Shown here: in pieces, positions 18,886 through 28,102 of the stretch | Numbering within the stretch: the first letter of the stretch is position 1 | Layout: each line of letters begins with the position of its first letter | NCBI RefSeq assembly: GCF_000689255.1 | Contig: NZ_HG964446.1 | Location: forward strand, 2,636,854 to 2,700,853 | Source of the DNA: Mycobacterium triplex | Lineage (GTDB): Bacteria > Actinomycetota > Actinomycetes > Mycobacteriales > Mycobacteriaceae | DNA length: 64,000 nt | Reading direction: 5' to 3' | The notes under the pieces: generated by a model | What the model saw: only the letters and a program-made list of their open reading frames with translations | Database searches by the model: none | Told to the model about the DNA's origin: nothing | Made by a program: the position numbers and the translations under genes

Positions 18886-19326
18886 ATGACGAACGTGATG
18901 ACGAACCTGCGAAAGGGGACCAGCGCGGTCGCGTCGGCAACGTTTGCACTGGTCGGGGGAGTGATCCTCGGCCCGGCGACGGCGCATGCGGATGGCCACC
19001 AGGTGACCTACACCGTGACGAGCCCCAACAATCTGACCGCCACCGTCAACTATGTGAGTTCCGATCCGCCCAGCCAGGCCGCCTACAGCGCGGACCCGTC
19101 GAAGTTCATGACCAGCGTGCAGGCCCCGCTCAGCGGGGGAGCGCCGGTGACCTACACCGCCACCTTGGCGAACCCGAACCAGTACGCGAGCATCAGCGCC
19201 AGCGGCATGCTGCACTGGCCGGATTCCGGCAACGGCCCGGCGCAGTTTCACTGCGAGATCGCGGTGGACGGCCAGGTCGTCGCCCACGCGGACGCCACCA
19301 CCACCGTCACCTGCAAAGCCGGTTAA
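18886..19326 (+). CDS. Small secreted protein of unknown function (Rv2576c position)
   Basis: 146 residues with a Sec signal peptide (basic start, hydrophobic core VASATFALVGGVILG, cleavage likely after AHA near residue 37). The mature part is predicted to be mostly beta strand (many alternating Thr/Val/Tyr) with two cysteines near the C-terminus (HCEIAV and VTCKAG) that could form one disulfide. The start at ATG 18886 is supported by a -10 hexamer 7 bases upstream; another ATG lies at 18898. Related small exported proteins are common in mycobacteria but have no assigned function. By position it corresponds to Rv2576c. Confidence 0.75.
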   Translation: MTNVMTNLRKGTSAVASATFALVGGVILGPATAHADGHQVTYTVTSPNNLTATVNYVSSDPPSQAAYSADPSKFMTSVQAPLSGGAPVTYTATLANPNQYASISASGMLHWPDSGNGPAQFHCEIAVDGQVVAHADATTTVTCKAG

Positions 19327-19665
19327 TTAGCCCGCGAAGACGTACACCCACGCGGTCGCACCCGAGGCCAGCGGCACCGCGATACGCCGGTAATCGTCCA
19401 CCTCGTAGGAGTCGGCGGCGGCCAGCTCGGTCTCGCTGATCTCGAAAACCATGCCGTCGACGTGCGCCTCGGCACGGTCGGTGGGCCGCAAGATCGGATG
19501 GCGGTCGCTGCCGCTCGTCGTGATCACGTGGGGGTCGGTGATCGTCACCTGGCCCAGGTCGTATCCGACGATCGCGTCGGGTCGGCCGGTGAGTTCGCGC
19601 CCGAACGTCGCGCGCTGAACCTCGGGCAGCTGCAGCGTGCCGTAGGAGAACAGCAGCTCGGTCAT
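19327..19665 (-). CDS. Gamma-glutamylcyclotransferase-like (AIG2-type) protein
   Basis: 112 residues, a small single-domain cytoplasmic protein. The N-terminal SYGTLQLPEVQ matches the YGxLxxP signature of the gamma-glutamylcyclotransferase fold, and the D-SYEVDDYRR segment near the C-terminus carries the expected catalytic Glu. Members release 5-oxoproline from gamma-glutamyl or related amides; the actual substrate here is unknown. ATG overlaps the stop of the regulator gene by 4 bases (ATGA), so the two are co-translated. Its stop abuts that of the convergent secreted-protein gene. Not present at this place in M. tuberculosis. Confidence 0.82.
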   Translation of the reverse strand: MTELLFSYGTLQLPEVQRATFGRELTGRPDAIVGYDLGQVTITDPHVITTSGSDRHPILRPTDRAEAHVDGMVFEISETELAAADSYEVDDYRRIAVPLASGATAWVYVFAG

Positions 19666-20180
19666 CGCGGCTCGGTGTGCGCGATGACGACGACCTCGGC
19701 CTCCTGCACGCCCACCGCGCGGAGCTTGTGGCTGACCGACGCGTCGAAGTAGGCACTGTCGCCGGCGCTCAGCTCGATGGTCTGGTCGCCGTAGTCGAGT
19801 TCGACGCGCCCCGCGTGCACGAAGACGAACTCCTGGCCGGTGTGCTCGGCGTGTGGATTGTCGGCCGCGTGTGCGGTCGGCCGAACGACGAACGGCGACA
19901 TGGACTTTCCGAGCAGCGCCGACGCCAGCACCCGGTAGCGCTCGCCGTCGGGCCCGGCGGCGCGGTCGACGGTGATCTTCTCCTGCGCCGCCTCGTCGGA
20001 GAACAGCCGCCCGACATCGACCTCCAGCGCTCGCGCGACCTTCAGGGCCACCGCAATGGACGGTGTGCTGTGCCCGCGCTCGATCTTGGACAGGTAGCTC
20101 TTGGTCAGCCCGGTCTGCGCGGCGAGTTGCTCGAGGGTCAGGCCGCGTTGCCTGCGGACCGCACGCAGCAGGGCTGTCAC
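19662..20180 (-). CDS. XRE-family regulator with cupin sensor domain
   Basis: 172 residues. N-terminal helix-turn-helix (about 5-60; LEQLAAQTGLTKSYLSKIERG is the recognition region) joined to a C-terminal cupin beta-barrel (about 100-168; HTGQEFVFVHAGRVELDYG and GDSAYFDASVSHKL carry the cupin motifs). Such proteins control neighbouring catabolic genes in response to a small ligand. GTG start with GGAGG 8 bases upstream. It is divergent from the aldolase gene across a 61-base region that holds a strong inverted repeat, the likely operator, and is coupled to the cyclotransferase-like gene. Confidence 0.88.
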   Translation of the reverse strand: MTALLRAVRRQRGLTLEQLAAQTGLTKSYLSKIERGHSTPSIAVALKVARALEVDVGRLFSDEAAQEKITVDRAAGPDGERYRVLASALLGKSMSPFVVRPTAHAADNPHAEHTGQEFVFVHAGRVELDYGDQTIELSAGDSAYFDASVSHKLRAVGVQEAEVVVIAHTEPR

Positions 20181-20206
20181 CGGCGGTGCCTCCGCTCGCT
20201 TGGGCT

Positions 20207-20243
20207 ATGACACAAAGTTTCCTAGATGCTAGCTTAGTGTCAT
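20207..20243. promoter_or_regulatory. Inverted-repeat operator in the XRE-cupin / aldolase intergenic region
   Basis: ATGACACAAAG (20207-20217) and CTTAGTGTCAT (20233-20243) form an 11-base inverted repeat with one mismatch around a 15-base spacer. The right arm includes the aldolase start codon and overlaps its -10 hexamer, so binding would repress the aldolase operon. The adjacent XRE-cupin regulator is the obvious candidate ligand-responsive binder (inference). Confidence 0.65.
20230..20235 (+). promoter_or_regulatory. -10 element of the aldolase operon (leaderless)
   Basis: TAGCTT ends 6 bases before ATG 20242. There is no ribosome-binding site before that ATG, which fits a leaderless transcript starting at the start codon. 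Confidence 0.55.
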
Positions 20244-21027
20244 GGCGGCCACGTTCAGCGATTCGAAATCCGACCTGATGCGTCGCGCCGAGCAGCAGTT
20301 GGCCGCCAACATCGCCGATTCGGCGTTGACCACCCGGCAGAAGCTGGCGCTGACCTGCCGGGCCCTGTTCGACGCCGGTCACGATTCCGGCCTGGCCGGA
20401 CAGATCACCGCCCGGGCCGAAGACGACGGCACCTACTACACCCAGCGGCTGGGCCTCGGGTTCGATGAGATCACCGAGGGCAACCTGCTGCTGGTCGACG
20501 AGGACCTCAATGTGCTCGACGGGGACGGAATGGCCAACCCCGCCAACCGTTTTCACAGCTGGATCTATCGCGCGCGACCCGATGTGCAATGCATCGTGCA
20601 CACCCACGCCTTCCACGTGGCGGCGTTGTCGATGCTGGAGGTCCCGCTGGTGGTCTCCCACATGGACACCACGCCGCTCTACGGCGACTGCGCGTTCCTC
20701 GCCGAGTGGCCGGGCGTGCCGGTCGGCAACGAGGAGGGCGAGATCATCAGCGCCGCGCTCGGTGACAAGAAGGCGGTGCTGCTCGCGCATCACGGGCACG
20801 TGATCGCCGGCGCCAGCATCGAGGAAGCCTGCTCGCTGGGCGTTTTGATCGAGCGCGCGGCCAAACTGCAACTGGCGGCGATGGCCGCCGGCCGGATCAA
20901 GCCACTGCCCGAGGCGCTGGCCCGCGAGGCTCACGACTGGACACTGACACCCAAGCGCAGCCAGGCCAACTTCGCTTACTACGCGCGCCGCGCCCTGGCG
21001 CGCCACCCCGACGTCCTGACGAGTTGA
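20242..21027 (+). CDS. Class II aldolase/adducin family protein
   Basis: 261 residues. Zinc-ligand histidines are visible in IVHTHAFHVAAL and in LLAHHGHVIAGA, as in fuculose-phosphate aldolase relatives, so the metal site is intact. The family includes aldolases, epimerases and decarboxylases acting on sugar acids or phosphates, and the substrate cannot be told from sequence. The gene is first in a two-gene plus-strand unit: its stop is 9 bases before the DapA-like GTG. Controlled, by inference, by the divergent XRE-cupin regulator through the overlapping inverted repeat. Confidence 0.88.
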   Translation: MAATFSDSKSDLMRRAEQQLAANIADSALTTRQKLALTCRALFDAGHDSGLAGQITARAEDDGTYYTQRLGLGFDEITEGNLLLVDEDLNVLDGDGMANPANRFHSWIYRARPDVQCIVHTHAFHVAALSMLEVPLVVSHMDTTPLYGDCAFLAEWPGVPVGNEEGEIISAALGDKKAVLLAHHGHVIAGASIEEACSLGVLIERAAKLQLAAMAAGRIKPLPEALAREAHDWTLTPKRSQANFAYYARRALARHPDVLTS

Positions 21028-21036
21028 GGAGATCCC

Positions 21037-21912
21037 GTGCCCGAACCCAAGATCCACGGCATCATCGCCTACCCGGTGACGCCCTTCACCGAGGCCGACG
21101 GCATCGACACCGCCCGGCTGGCCGCGCTGGTCGACCGCCTGGTGTCCTCCGGGGTGCACGCGATCGCGCCGCTGGGCAGCACCGGTGAGTTGGCCTATCT
21201 CGACGAGCCCGAGTTCGACGCCGTCGTCGACACCACGATCGCCACCGTCGCCGGCCGGGTGCCCGTCGTCGTCGGCGTGTCAGATGTGACCACTGCCAAG
21301 ACGATTCGGCGGGCGAAGTACGCGCAACAGGCCGGCGCCGACGCGGTGATGATCCTGCCGGTGTCCTACTGGAAGCTCACCGAACGCGAAATCGTCGCGC
21401 ACTACCGCAGCATCGGCGACGCCATTTCCCTGCCGATCATGGCCTACAACAACCCGGCCACCAGCGGCGTGGACATGAGCCCCGAGCTGCTGGTCAAGAT
21501 GTTCGAGACGATCGACAACGTGAAAATGGTCAAGGAATCCACCGGCGACCTGACGCGCATGCGGCGCATCACCGAACTGTCCGGCGGCCGGCTGCCGTTC
21601 TACAACGGCAGCAATCCGCTGGTGCTCGACGCGTTGAAAGCCGGCGCCGCCGGATGGTGCACGGCCGCACCGAATCTGCGGCCGCAGCCGTGCATCGACC
21701 TGTACGAGGCGGTGCGCGCGGGCGACCTGGAGAAGGCGCAGCTCCTTTACGACGACCTCAAGCCGTTGCTGGAGTTCATCGTGGCGGGCGGGCTGGCCAC
21801 CACGGTGAAGGCCGGGCTGGACCTGATCGGTTTCCCGGTCGGTGACCCGCGGGCGCCGCTGCTGCCGCTCGACGAGCAGGGCCGCGCCCAACTCAAGGCG
21901 TTGGTCGGCTAG
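21037..21912 (+). CDS. Dihydrodipicolinate synthase / N-acetylneuraminate lyase family protein
   Basis: 291-residue class I aldolase-type lyase. The Schiff-base lysine is in VKMVKESTGDL and the proton-relay Tyr in MAYNNP; the N-terminal LGSTGELAYL matches the family's pyruvate-binding segment. Where true DapA has Arg in the YNVPxRTG motif for aspartate semialdehyde, this protein reads YNNPATSG, so it is probably not the lysine-pathway enzyme but a catabolic aldolase or dehydratase using pyruvate or a 2-keto acid. GTG start with GAGGAG 6 bases upstream. Paired with the class II aldolase; its stop overlaps that of the opposing peptidase gene. Confidence 0.85.
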   Translation: MPEPKIHGIIAYPVTPFTEADGIDTARLAALVDRLVSSGVHAIAPLGSTGELAYLDEPEFDAVVDTTIATVAGRVPVVVGVSDVTTAKTIRRAKYAQQAGADAVMILPVSYWKLTEREIVAHYRSIGDAISLPIMAYNNPATSGVDMSPELLVKMFETIDNVKMVKESTGDLTRMRRITELSGGRLPFYNGSNPLVLDALKAGAAGWCTAAPNLRPQPCIDLYEAVRAGDLEKAQLLYDDLKPLLEFIVAGGLATTVKAGLDLIGFPVGDPRAPLLPLDEQGRAQLKALVG

Positions 21913-22787
21913 CCCAAGTTGGTGGCTGAAAACGTGTCGCACTGGTGCGGGTCACCGGTCTGATAGCCGACGGTGAACCACTTTTGGCGTTGCGCCGCGG
22001 ATCCGTGCGTCCACGATTCGGGGTTGACGCGCCCGGTCGACTCCTTCTGGATCCGGTCATCGCCGACCGACGCGGCGGCCGAGAGCGCATCCTGAATATC
22101 CTTGTCGCTCAACGGCTCCAGGTACGGCACGCCGGTGCTTTCCTGTTTGACCGTCGATGCGTAGTGTGCCCAGATGCCGGCATAGCAGTCGGCCTGCAGC
22201 TCCGTGCGCACCCCGTTCCCGCCCGCGCCCTGGGCGCCCTGCTGGGCGCGGCCCAGATTGCCCTGCAATTGCTGGACGTGGTGGCCGTATTCGTGGGCGA
22301 CCACGTATTCCTGCGCGAAAGGCCCACCGCTGGAACCGAATTTGTCGACCAGCTCCTTGAAGAAGTCGGTGTCGAAATATGCGGTCTGATCCACCGGGCA
22401 GTAGAACGGGCCCACCGCGGTGGTGGCCGGTCCGCAACCGGTGTTCACCGAACCGGTGAACAGCCGCACATGCGGGCGGGTGTAGTTCGGCATCAGCTGA
22501 TGCCAGACCGCGTCCACGGAGTTGCCGGTGGCGACCACGCGGCACTGCACGTATTTGTTGGCGTCGGCCCCGGTCTTGCACTGGCTCAGGTCGAAACCGG
22601 GGGCCGAGTAACCGCCGGTGTTCACGCCCTGCGGGGGCATCACCTTGCCCGGATCGATGCCGAAGAACAAGGCCGCGACCAGGATCAGCAGCCCGACGCC
22701 GCCGCCCCCGAGGGCCATCCCCATTCCGCCGCCGCCGGATGACTCCGCGGTGCTGGTGTCGATCTGCATACCCTCGTTGAAGGTCAT
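21909..22787 (-). CDS. Neutral zinc metallopeptidase (YpfJ/Rv2575-like)
   Basis: 292 residues with one N-terminal transmembrane helix (about 25-43) after a Gly-rich cytoplasmic stretch, the rest facing out. The catalytic HEYGHH motif supplies two zinc ligands and the active Glu, and the downstream ELQADCYAG supplies the third ligand, as in the YpfJ family. Six or so cysteines suggest disulfides in the outer domain. Substrate unknown. Stop overlaps that of the DapA-like gene. Confidence 0.9.
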   Translation of the reverse strand: MTFNEGMQIDTSTAESSGGGGMGMALGGGGVGLLILVAALFFGIDPGKVMPPQGVNTGGYSAPGFDLSQCKTGADANKYVQCRVVATGNSVDAVWHQLMPNYTRPHVRLFTGSVNTGCGPATTAVGPFYCPVDQTAYFDTDFFKELVDKFGSSGGPFAQEYVVAHEYGHHVQQLQGNLGRAQQGAQGAGGNGVRTELQADCYAGIWAHYASTVKQESTGVPYLEPLSDKDIQDALSAAASVGDDRIQKESTGRVNPESWTHGSAAQRQKWFTVGYQTGDPHQCDTFSATNLG

Positions 22788-22806
22788 GATTTAGCTTTGC
22801 ACACAC

Positions 22807-23310
22807 CTAACGTTGTTGCGTAGCGGCAAATCGGCCGTCGGTGTAACGGCGCAGGTTGCTCAGAAACCGCCGCAGGCCCAGGTTCAACAGCGGCCCGACG
22901 ACGACCATCGCCAGCCGCGCGGGGCCCGCGGGTTTCTGCGCCATCGTCCAGGTCAGCCGGCAGCCGCCGGGGATCACCTCGACGCGGTAGTCCTCGGCGA
23001 AGGCGGCCACGGCCTTGGTCGAGCACTCGTTGAACCGGAATGCCATGCGGGTGAACGGTTCCCAGGCCAGGAACTCCTCGTCACCGGTGATGCCGCCGCG
23101 CATCTCGACGATGCGGGTGGTGCCGACGCCGCGCGGTTCGGGACTGGTCCAGGTCACCTTGGTGATCACCGACGCCCAACGCGGCCAGGCCTGCGCGTCG
23201 CCCAGGACTTCGAAAACCTGCTCGGGCGTGATGGCCAGGTCGACACTGTTGCGGAACCGGAATGGCGCGTTTTCGATGAAGTCGAGACCGACGCGCTCGC
23301 AGGGATGCAT
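22807..23310 (-). CDS. SRPBCC (polyketide cyclase/START-like) family protein, Rv2574-like
   Basis: 167 residues, the same length I recall for Rv2574. The pattern FRNSVDLAITPEQVFEVLGD followed by an Asp/Trp-rich AWPRWASVI region is typical of SRPBCC proteins, which enclose a hydrophobic ligand in a helix-grip cavity. Function unknown. A TAAGTT -10 hexamer at 23317-23322 ends 6 bases before the ATG, so it can be transcribed without a leader, besides read-through from the upstream reductase gene 9 bases away. Confidence 0.85.
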   Translation of the reverse strand: MHPCERVGLDFIENAPFRFRNSVDLAITPEQVFEVLGDAQAWPRWASVITKVTWTSPEPRGVGTTRIVEMRGGITGDEEFLAWEPFTRMAFRFNECSTKAVAAFAEDYRVEVIPGGCRLTWTMAQKPAGPARLAMVVVGPLLNLGLRRFLSNLRRYTDGRFAATQQR

Positions 23311-23316
23311 GGCGAT

Positions 23317-23322
23317 AACTTA
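23317..23322 (-). promoter_or_regulatory. -10 element of the SRPBCC gene (leaderless, internal promoter)
   Basis: On the minus strand TAAGTT, 6 bases before the ATG of the SRPBCC gene and overlapping the stop codon of the upstream reductase gene. Confidence 0.45.
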
Positions 23323-24201
23323 ACCCGGTCCGTCGCTGGCCGCCGCCAGCAGTGGCACCAGCACCTCGCTGATCGGCGTCGGCAGGCGGTGGGCGCGTGC
23401 CTTGCGGATGATCACCCCGTTGCGCAGATCCCATTCCATCGGCCGGCCGTTCTCCCGGTCGGCCAGTATCGAGGTGCCCATATCCTGGGCCGCGCTGCGG
23501 AACATGCCGACCAACTCGTCGACGGTGTCGTCGGGCAGCCGGGCGCCTTCGGCCCGCGCGACGGCCAGGCATTCGGCGACGTAGCGGCGCGACAGCTCGG
23601 CGACGTCGTCGCGGCGGAACATCCCGGATCGTCGTCCGGACAGCGCCATGAATCCGGCCAGCGCGTTGACCAGCAATTTGCGCCAGGCGCCGGTCAGAAA
23701 GTCGGGGTCGCAGTCCACCCGGCAGCCGGCGCCACGCAGCAATTCGGCAACCGCCTGGGCCGAGGGCCCGCTGGGCAGCACCAGGGCGGCCTCCGTGCGC
23801 AACCGCACCCAGCCCTGCGGCTGGGTCTCGGCGCCGTACCAGACGATCCCCGGGACCACGGGCGACGACGGGCACAGCGGCTGAACCTGCTCGACCTGCT
23901 CGACGCCGTTCTGCAGCACCGTGACGATGGTGTGCTCGGCGCACAGCCGCGACAGCCAGGGGGCCGCGGCGGCGTTCTGGGTGGCCTTGACAGCCAGGAT
24001 CACGACGTCGACCGGGCCCGATACCGCGGCGGGATCGGTGTGGACCGGCCCGGGCACCACGATCGGGTCCCCGTCGTCGGGGCGCAGTTCGATGCTGTCA
24101 CGCGCGGTGCGACCGCAGACCAGCACCGAATGCCCGGCCCGGTACAGCAGCGCGGCGACCGTCGTGCCGACAGCGCCGGGACCCACGAGTGCGATTTTCA
24201 T
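23320..24201 (-). CDS. Ketopantoate reductase-like oxidoreductase (Rv2573-like)
   Basis: 293 residues. The N-terminal Rossmann motif GPGAVGTTVAALL binds NADP(H); the ILAVKATQ element and the conserved Lys in the GAWRKLLVNAL segment are typical of the PanE/ApbA family, which reduces 2-ketopantoate for pantothenate synthesis. Several paralogues with other or unknown substrates exist in mycobacteria, so panE is not assigned. It heads a short minus-strand unit with the SRPBCC gene, divergent from aspS. Confidence 0.85.
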   Translation of the reverse strand: MKIALVGPGAVGTTVAALLYRAGHSVLVCGRTARDSIELRPDDGDPIVVPGPVHTDPAAVSGPVDVVILAVKATQNAAAAPWLSRLCAEHTIVTVLQNGVEQVEQVQPLCPSSPVVPGIVWYGAETQPQGWVRLRTEAALVLPSGPSAQAVAELLRGAGCRVDCDPDFLTGAWRKLLVNALAGFMALSGRRSGMFRRDDVAELSRRYVAECLAVARAEGARLPDDTVDELVGMFRSAAQDMGTSILADRENGRPMEWDLRNGVIIRKARAHRLPTPISEVLVPLLAAASDGPG

Positions 24202-24270
24202 GGCGATAGAAGCGAAGTTACCCGGCCCCTTAGACTGGTCACTCGTTCAGCCAGGTAAAGGGGATTATTT

Positions 24271-26042
<1,772 letters not shown>

Positions 26043-26046
<4 letters not shown>

Positions 26047-26489
26047 CCGAAGGCTTTCCCGACACCGAAACAGTCAAGGCGTTCAACACCGCCATCGCCG
26101 ACGAATTCCGCGCCAACGGCGGCAAGGTCGGCGGCCAGTTCGAGGGCGCCGATCTGCTGCTGCTCACCACAACCGGCGCCAAGTCCGGGCAGCAACGCCT
26201 ATCGCCGCTGGCGTATTTCACCATCGACGGCAGGCTGATCATCATCGGCTCGTTCGCCGGCGCGCCCACGGATCCGGCCTGGGTGCACAACCTGCGGGCC
26301 AACCCGCGGGCGTACATCGAGGTCGGCACCCCGCAGGGAGTGCAAGCCTACGACGTGACGGCGCACGAACTGCCGCCCGCCGAACGGGAGCAGCTGTTCG
26401 ACAAGGTGGTCGCCGTGGCCCCGGGCTTCGCCGAATACCAGTCGAAGACCAGCCGGGTCATTCCGCTGTTCGAGTTGCAGCGCGCCTGA
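26043..26489 (+). CDS. Nitroreductase / deazaflavin (F420)-dependent oxidoreductase family protein
   Basis: 148 residues, the Ddn-like split-barrel family found in multiple copies in mycobacteria. The segments [18 protein letters not shown] and [19 protein letters not shown] are the family hallmarks (cofactor phosphate and deazaflavin contacts). Members reduce quinones, nitroimidazoles or biliverdin with F420H2; the substrate here is unknown. ATG overlaps the aspS stop by 4 bases, so it is co-translated with aspS. As I recall, M. tuberculosis has no such gene between aspS and Rv2571c. Confidence 0.87.
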
Positions 26490-26536
26490 CGTCACTCGCG
26501 TTGCCGCACGCGCCGACGCTGCGGTAAGCAAGCGAG

Positions 26537-27616
26537 ATGAGCACTTCGCTGCTGACGCGGCCGTTCGCGGGCAGAGTGGCATTCGGCGCGGGTTTCAAGC
26601 GGGTCCGCGCGGTGTGGTTCTACCTCGTGCAGACCTCGGTCGCGGCGGGTCTGGCGTGGTTCATCGCGCACGACGTAATGGCACATCCCCAACCGTTCTT
26701 CGCCCCGATCGCCGCGGCGGTGTCGCTGTCGACCAGCAGCGTGCTGCGCGCACAGCGCGCCATCCAGATGATCGTCGGGGTGACCCTGGGCATCGGCACC
26801 GGGATCCTGGTGCAGGCGCTGCTCGGACCCGGGGCGGTGCCCATCGCGATCGCGGCGCTGGTCGCCTTGTTGGCCGCGGTCTTCATCGGTCAGGGCTACA
26901 TCGGCCAGGGCATGATGTTCGCCAACCAGACCGTCGTGTCGTCGATTCTGGTGCTGGCCCTCTATCGCAGCGGTGTCGGCTGGGAACGCATCTTCGACGC
27001 ACTGATCGGTGGGGGACTGGCGATCGTCGTCGCCATCGGGCTGTTCCCGGCCGACCCGCTCGCCGTGCTGCGCAGCGCGCGCGTCGAGGTGCTGAGCACG
27101 CTGCACTCGGTGTTGAACCGCACCGGCGAACTCGCTTGCGGCCGTGAGGTTCCCGCAACCGACTGGCCGCTGCCGGCCGTCGACCGGGTGCACGAGCAGC
27201 TGGGCGGACTGATCCAGGCCCGGGCCACCGCGCGTCAGGTGGTGCGAGCCGCGCCCCGGCGGTGGGGACTTCGCGACGCCGTGGACGCCGCCGACCGTCA
27301 GGCCGTGCAGCTGGCCCTGCTGGCCGGCTCCGTGCTGCAGCTGGCCCGCACCGTGATGCCCGCACCCAAATCCGGGCCGCACGGCCGCTGCGACCGTCGT
27401 CCGCAACCCGCGCAGGCGGTGCTGGCCGACCTCGCGCAGGCGACGGCCCTCGCCGACTCCGATCCCGTCACCGCGACCGCCCACGTCGAAGCCGCCCGCC
27501 GGCACGCGTCGACACTGCTCGCGAACGCGCGGGAACGGTCCGAGGTGGTGTTGGCCGACGTCGTGCAGGCATGCGTCGACGATCTGCAGCGGGTGATCGA
27601 GCTGCGGTACCCGTAA
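26537..27616 (+). CDS. FUSC-type integral membrane protein (Rv2571c-like)
   Basis: 359 residues. The N-terminal half contains about six hydrophobic segments (about 25-175) with the Arg-rich loop VLRAQRAIQMIVGVTLGIGTG typical of the fusaric-acid-resistance / aromatic acid exporter family. The C-terminal half is cytoplasmic, helical and Ala/Arg-rich, ending VVQACVDDLQRVIELRYP. It may export aromatic acids, but no substrate is known. It lies 48 bases after the reductase gene and converges on the MmcQ/YjbR gene with 5 bases between stops. Confidence 0.83.
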   Translation: MSTSLLTRPFAGRVAFGAGFKRVRAVWFYLVQTSVAAGLAWFIAHDVMAHPQPFFAPIAAAVSLSTSSVLRAQRAIQMIVGVTLGIGTGILVQALLGPGAVPIAIAALVALLAAVFIGQGYIGQGMMFANQTVVSSILVLALYRSGVGWERIFDALIGGGLAIVVAIGLFPADPLAVLRSARVEVLSTLHSVLNRTGELACGREVPATDWPLPAVDRVHEQLGGLIQARATARQVVRAAPRRWGLRDAVDAADRQAVQLALLAGSVLQLARTVMPAPKSGPHGRCDRRPQPAQAVLADLAQATALADSDPVTATAHVEAARRHASTLLANARERSEVVLADVVQACVDDLQRVIELRYP

Positions 27617-27621
27617 CGCGC

Positions 27622-28011
27622 TCAGAACGCGCCGGTCTGGAACTCCTGAACCAGCTTCTTGGGCGCCCGCGCCAGCCAGGCCTCGGTGATCAGCTCCTCG
27701 AGGCCGCCAACGTCGATCTCGGCCAGCTTGACCAGCACCGCGGAATAGCCGTCGAAATGCGGGGTGGTGAAGTAGACCCTCGGCTCGTCGGTGACCAACG
27801 CGAACTTGACGCCCTCGTCGGACACCCAGACGCCGAGGATGTCGCCCTCGGGCGGCTCGGTTCCTTTCGCCGACAGCGCTTCGCGGTCCGACGGGCGCAG
27901 CGGTCGCTCCCACGCCAGCAACTTCTTGCCGACCCGCCAGTCATGCGGCGACTGCTCGGAGGTGAGTGGCAGCTCACCTACGATCCGGGCGACGTCGTCC
28001 CAGGTGGCCAC
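27622..28011 (-). CDS. MmcQ/YjbR family protein (Rv2570-like)
   Basis: 129 residues, the same length I recall for Rv2570. The opening WDDVARIVGELPLTSE, the middle KFALVTDEPRVYFTTPHFDGY and the tail ELITEAWLARAPKKLV fit the small YjbR/CyaY-like fold family; some members were proposed to bind DNA, but the function is unknown. GTG start. Between this start and the transglutaminase gene lie only 91 bases. Confidence 0.82.
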   Translation of the reverse strand: MATWDDVARIVGELPLTSEQSPHDWRVGKKLLAWERPLRPSDREALSAKGTEPPEGDILGVWVSDEGVKFALVTDEPRVYFTTPHFDGYSAVLVKLAEIDVGGLEELITEAWLARAPKKLVQEFQTGAF

Positions 28012-28102
28012 CTATCGATTGTGCTCCCGCTATGGTGCGGTTGGTGCCGTATTGGCTATCGGTCGCCGACCACGCGTCCGCGGGTCCTGAGGAGGTCGCT
28101 CG

